Assembly: GCA_903827085.1 (NCBI GenBank)
Contig: CAIKHC010000170.1
Location: 1 to 13,243, forward strand
Source of the DNA: an uncultured Candidatus Nemicrothrix sp.
GTDB lineage: Bacteria > Actinomycetota > Acidimicrobiia > Acidimicrobiales > Acidimicrobilacustridaceae
Reading direction: 5' to 3'
DNA: 13,243 bases
Below, in pieces: positions 13,139 through 13,243 of this stretch. Numbering within the stretch: position 1 is the stretch's first letter; every line of letters begins with the position of its first letter. The notes under the pieces were generated by a model. It saw only the letters and a list, made by a program, of their open reading frames with translations. It had not been told where the DNA came from and searched no databases. The position numbers were made by a program, and so were the translations under genes.

Positions 13139-13243
13139 CTAACGCTCGTCGCCCGAGCCTGCTTCGAGCTCGGGAAGTGAGACCTGGCGGGTGGTGACGT
13201 CGATTGGGCTGACTCCGGGCAGGGCCTGATCTGAGGCGACCGC
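13139..13243 (-). CDS. C-terminal tail of an unidentified protein (partial)
   Basis: The minus-strand frame is open from the window edge to a TAG at 13139-13141, giving 34 residues that end SLPELEAGSGDER. Codon third positions are GC-rich, as in the neighbouring genes, and the sequence has the look of a real hydrophilic C-terminus. I do not recognise the family. It ends 56 bases before the desaturase start on the same strand. The promoter and operator in that gap suggest the desaturase is separately controlled. Confidence 0.5.
   Translation of the reverse strand, partial: AVASDQALPGVSPIDVTTRQVSLPELEAGSGDER

Noticed and set aside
13152..13174. CCCGAGC-N9-GCTCGGG hairpin near the right edge
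   Set aside because: It lies inside the partial coding tail and is not followed by a T-run on the strand of transcription.
1..13243. tRNA/rRNA genes, CRISPR arrays, insertion sequences, att sites, phage or toxin-antitoxin genes
   Set aside because: No repeat-spacer structure, transposase/integrase motif, cloverleaf-like segment or small paired ORFs were seen; almost all sequence is accounted for by enzyme genes.

Overview
The window reads as a piece of an actinobacterial chromosome, most likely from an aquatic Acidimicrobiia-type or mycobacteria-related lineage. This is inferred from moderately high GC, actinobacterial-looking protein families (an amidohydrolase starting with an SLDDLAS-type leader, a two-domain VOC protein, a CYP125/CYP142-like P450) and TANNNT -10 boxes placed directly upstream of start codons. 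It is densely coding: I see no gap above about 85 bases, and no RNA gene, CRISPR array, transposase or phage gene.

Layout. (1) Bases 1-2179: the N-terminal part of a phytanoyl-CoA-dioxygenase-like (PhyH) oxygenase on the minus strand is transcribed divergently from a formylglycine-type sulfatase that most resembles phosphonate monoester hydrolases. A small single-domain VOC protein follows. (2) Bases 2188-6577, minus strand: a probable operon of carboxylesterase, aldo/keto reductase, alpha/beta hydrolase and short-chain dehydrogenase. Gaps are 10-40 bases, and the last three genes have Shine-Dalgarno sites. (3) Bases 6661-11927, plus strand: a divergent probable operon of class II aldolase/adducin-like protein, amidohydrolase-2 protein, two-domain VOC protein, cytochrome P450 and a tandem carboxymuconolactone-decarboxylase/AhpD-like protein. 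Couplings are tight (3-base gap, 1-base TGATG overlap). (4) Bases 11940-13243, minus strand: a membrane fatty-acid desaturase with its own promoter and an 18-base palindromic operator, preceded by the C-terminal tail of an unidentified protein.

Together the two divergent operons look like an uncharacterised catabolic island. Ester cleavage (carboxylesterase), hydroxylation (P450), alcohol/ketone redox (SDR, AKR), VOC chemistry, hydrolysis (alpha/beta hydrolase, amidohydrolase) and C-C bond chemistry (class II aldolase, CMD-like) would suit an esterified alicyclic, terpenoid, steroid-like or aromatic compound. The substrate cannot be read from sequence. No transporter or regulator, and no ferredoxin for the P450, is inside the window.

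The points most worth a second look are: a recurrent TANNNT-N6-start-codon arrangement, which suggests leaderless transcription at four gene starts; the operator overlapping the desaturase promoter; the PhyH/PMH-like pair; and several enzymes in the island (class II aldolase, double VOC, CMD-like) that have lost family-typical catalytic residues. All family assignments come from motif reading and memory of the families, not from database searches.
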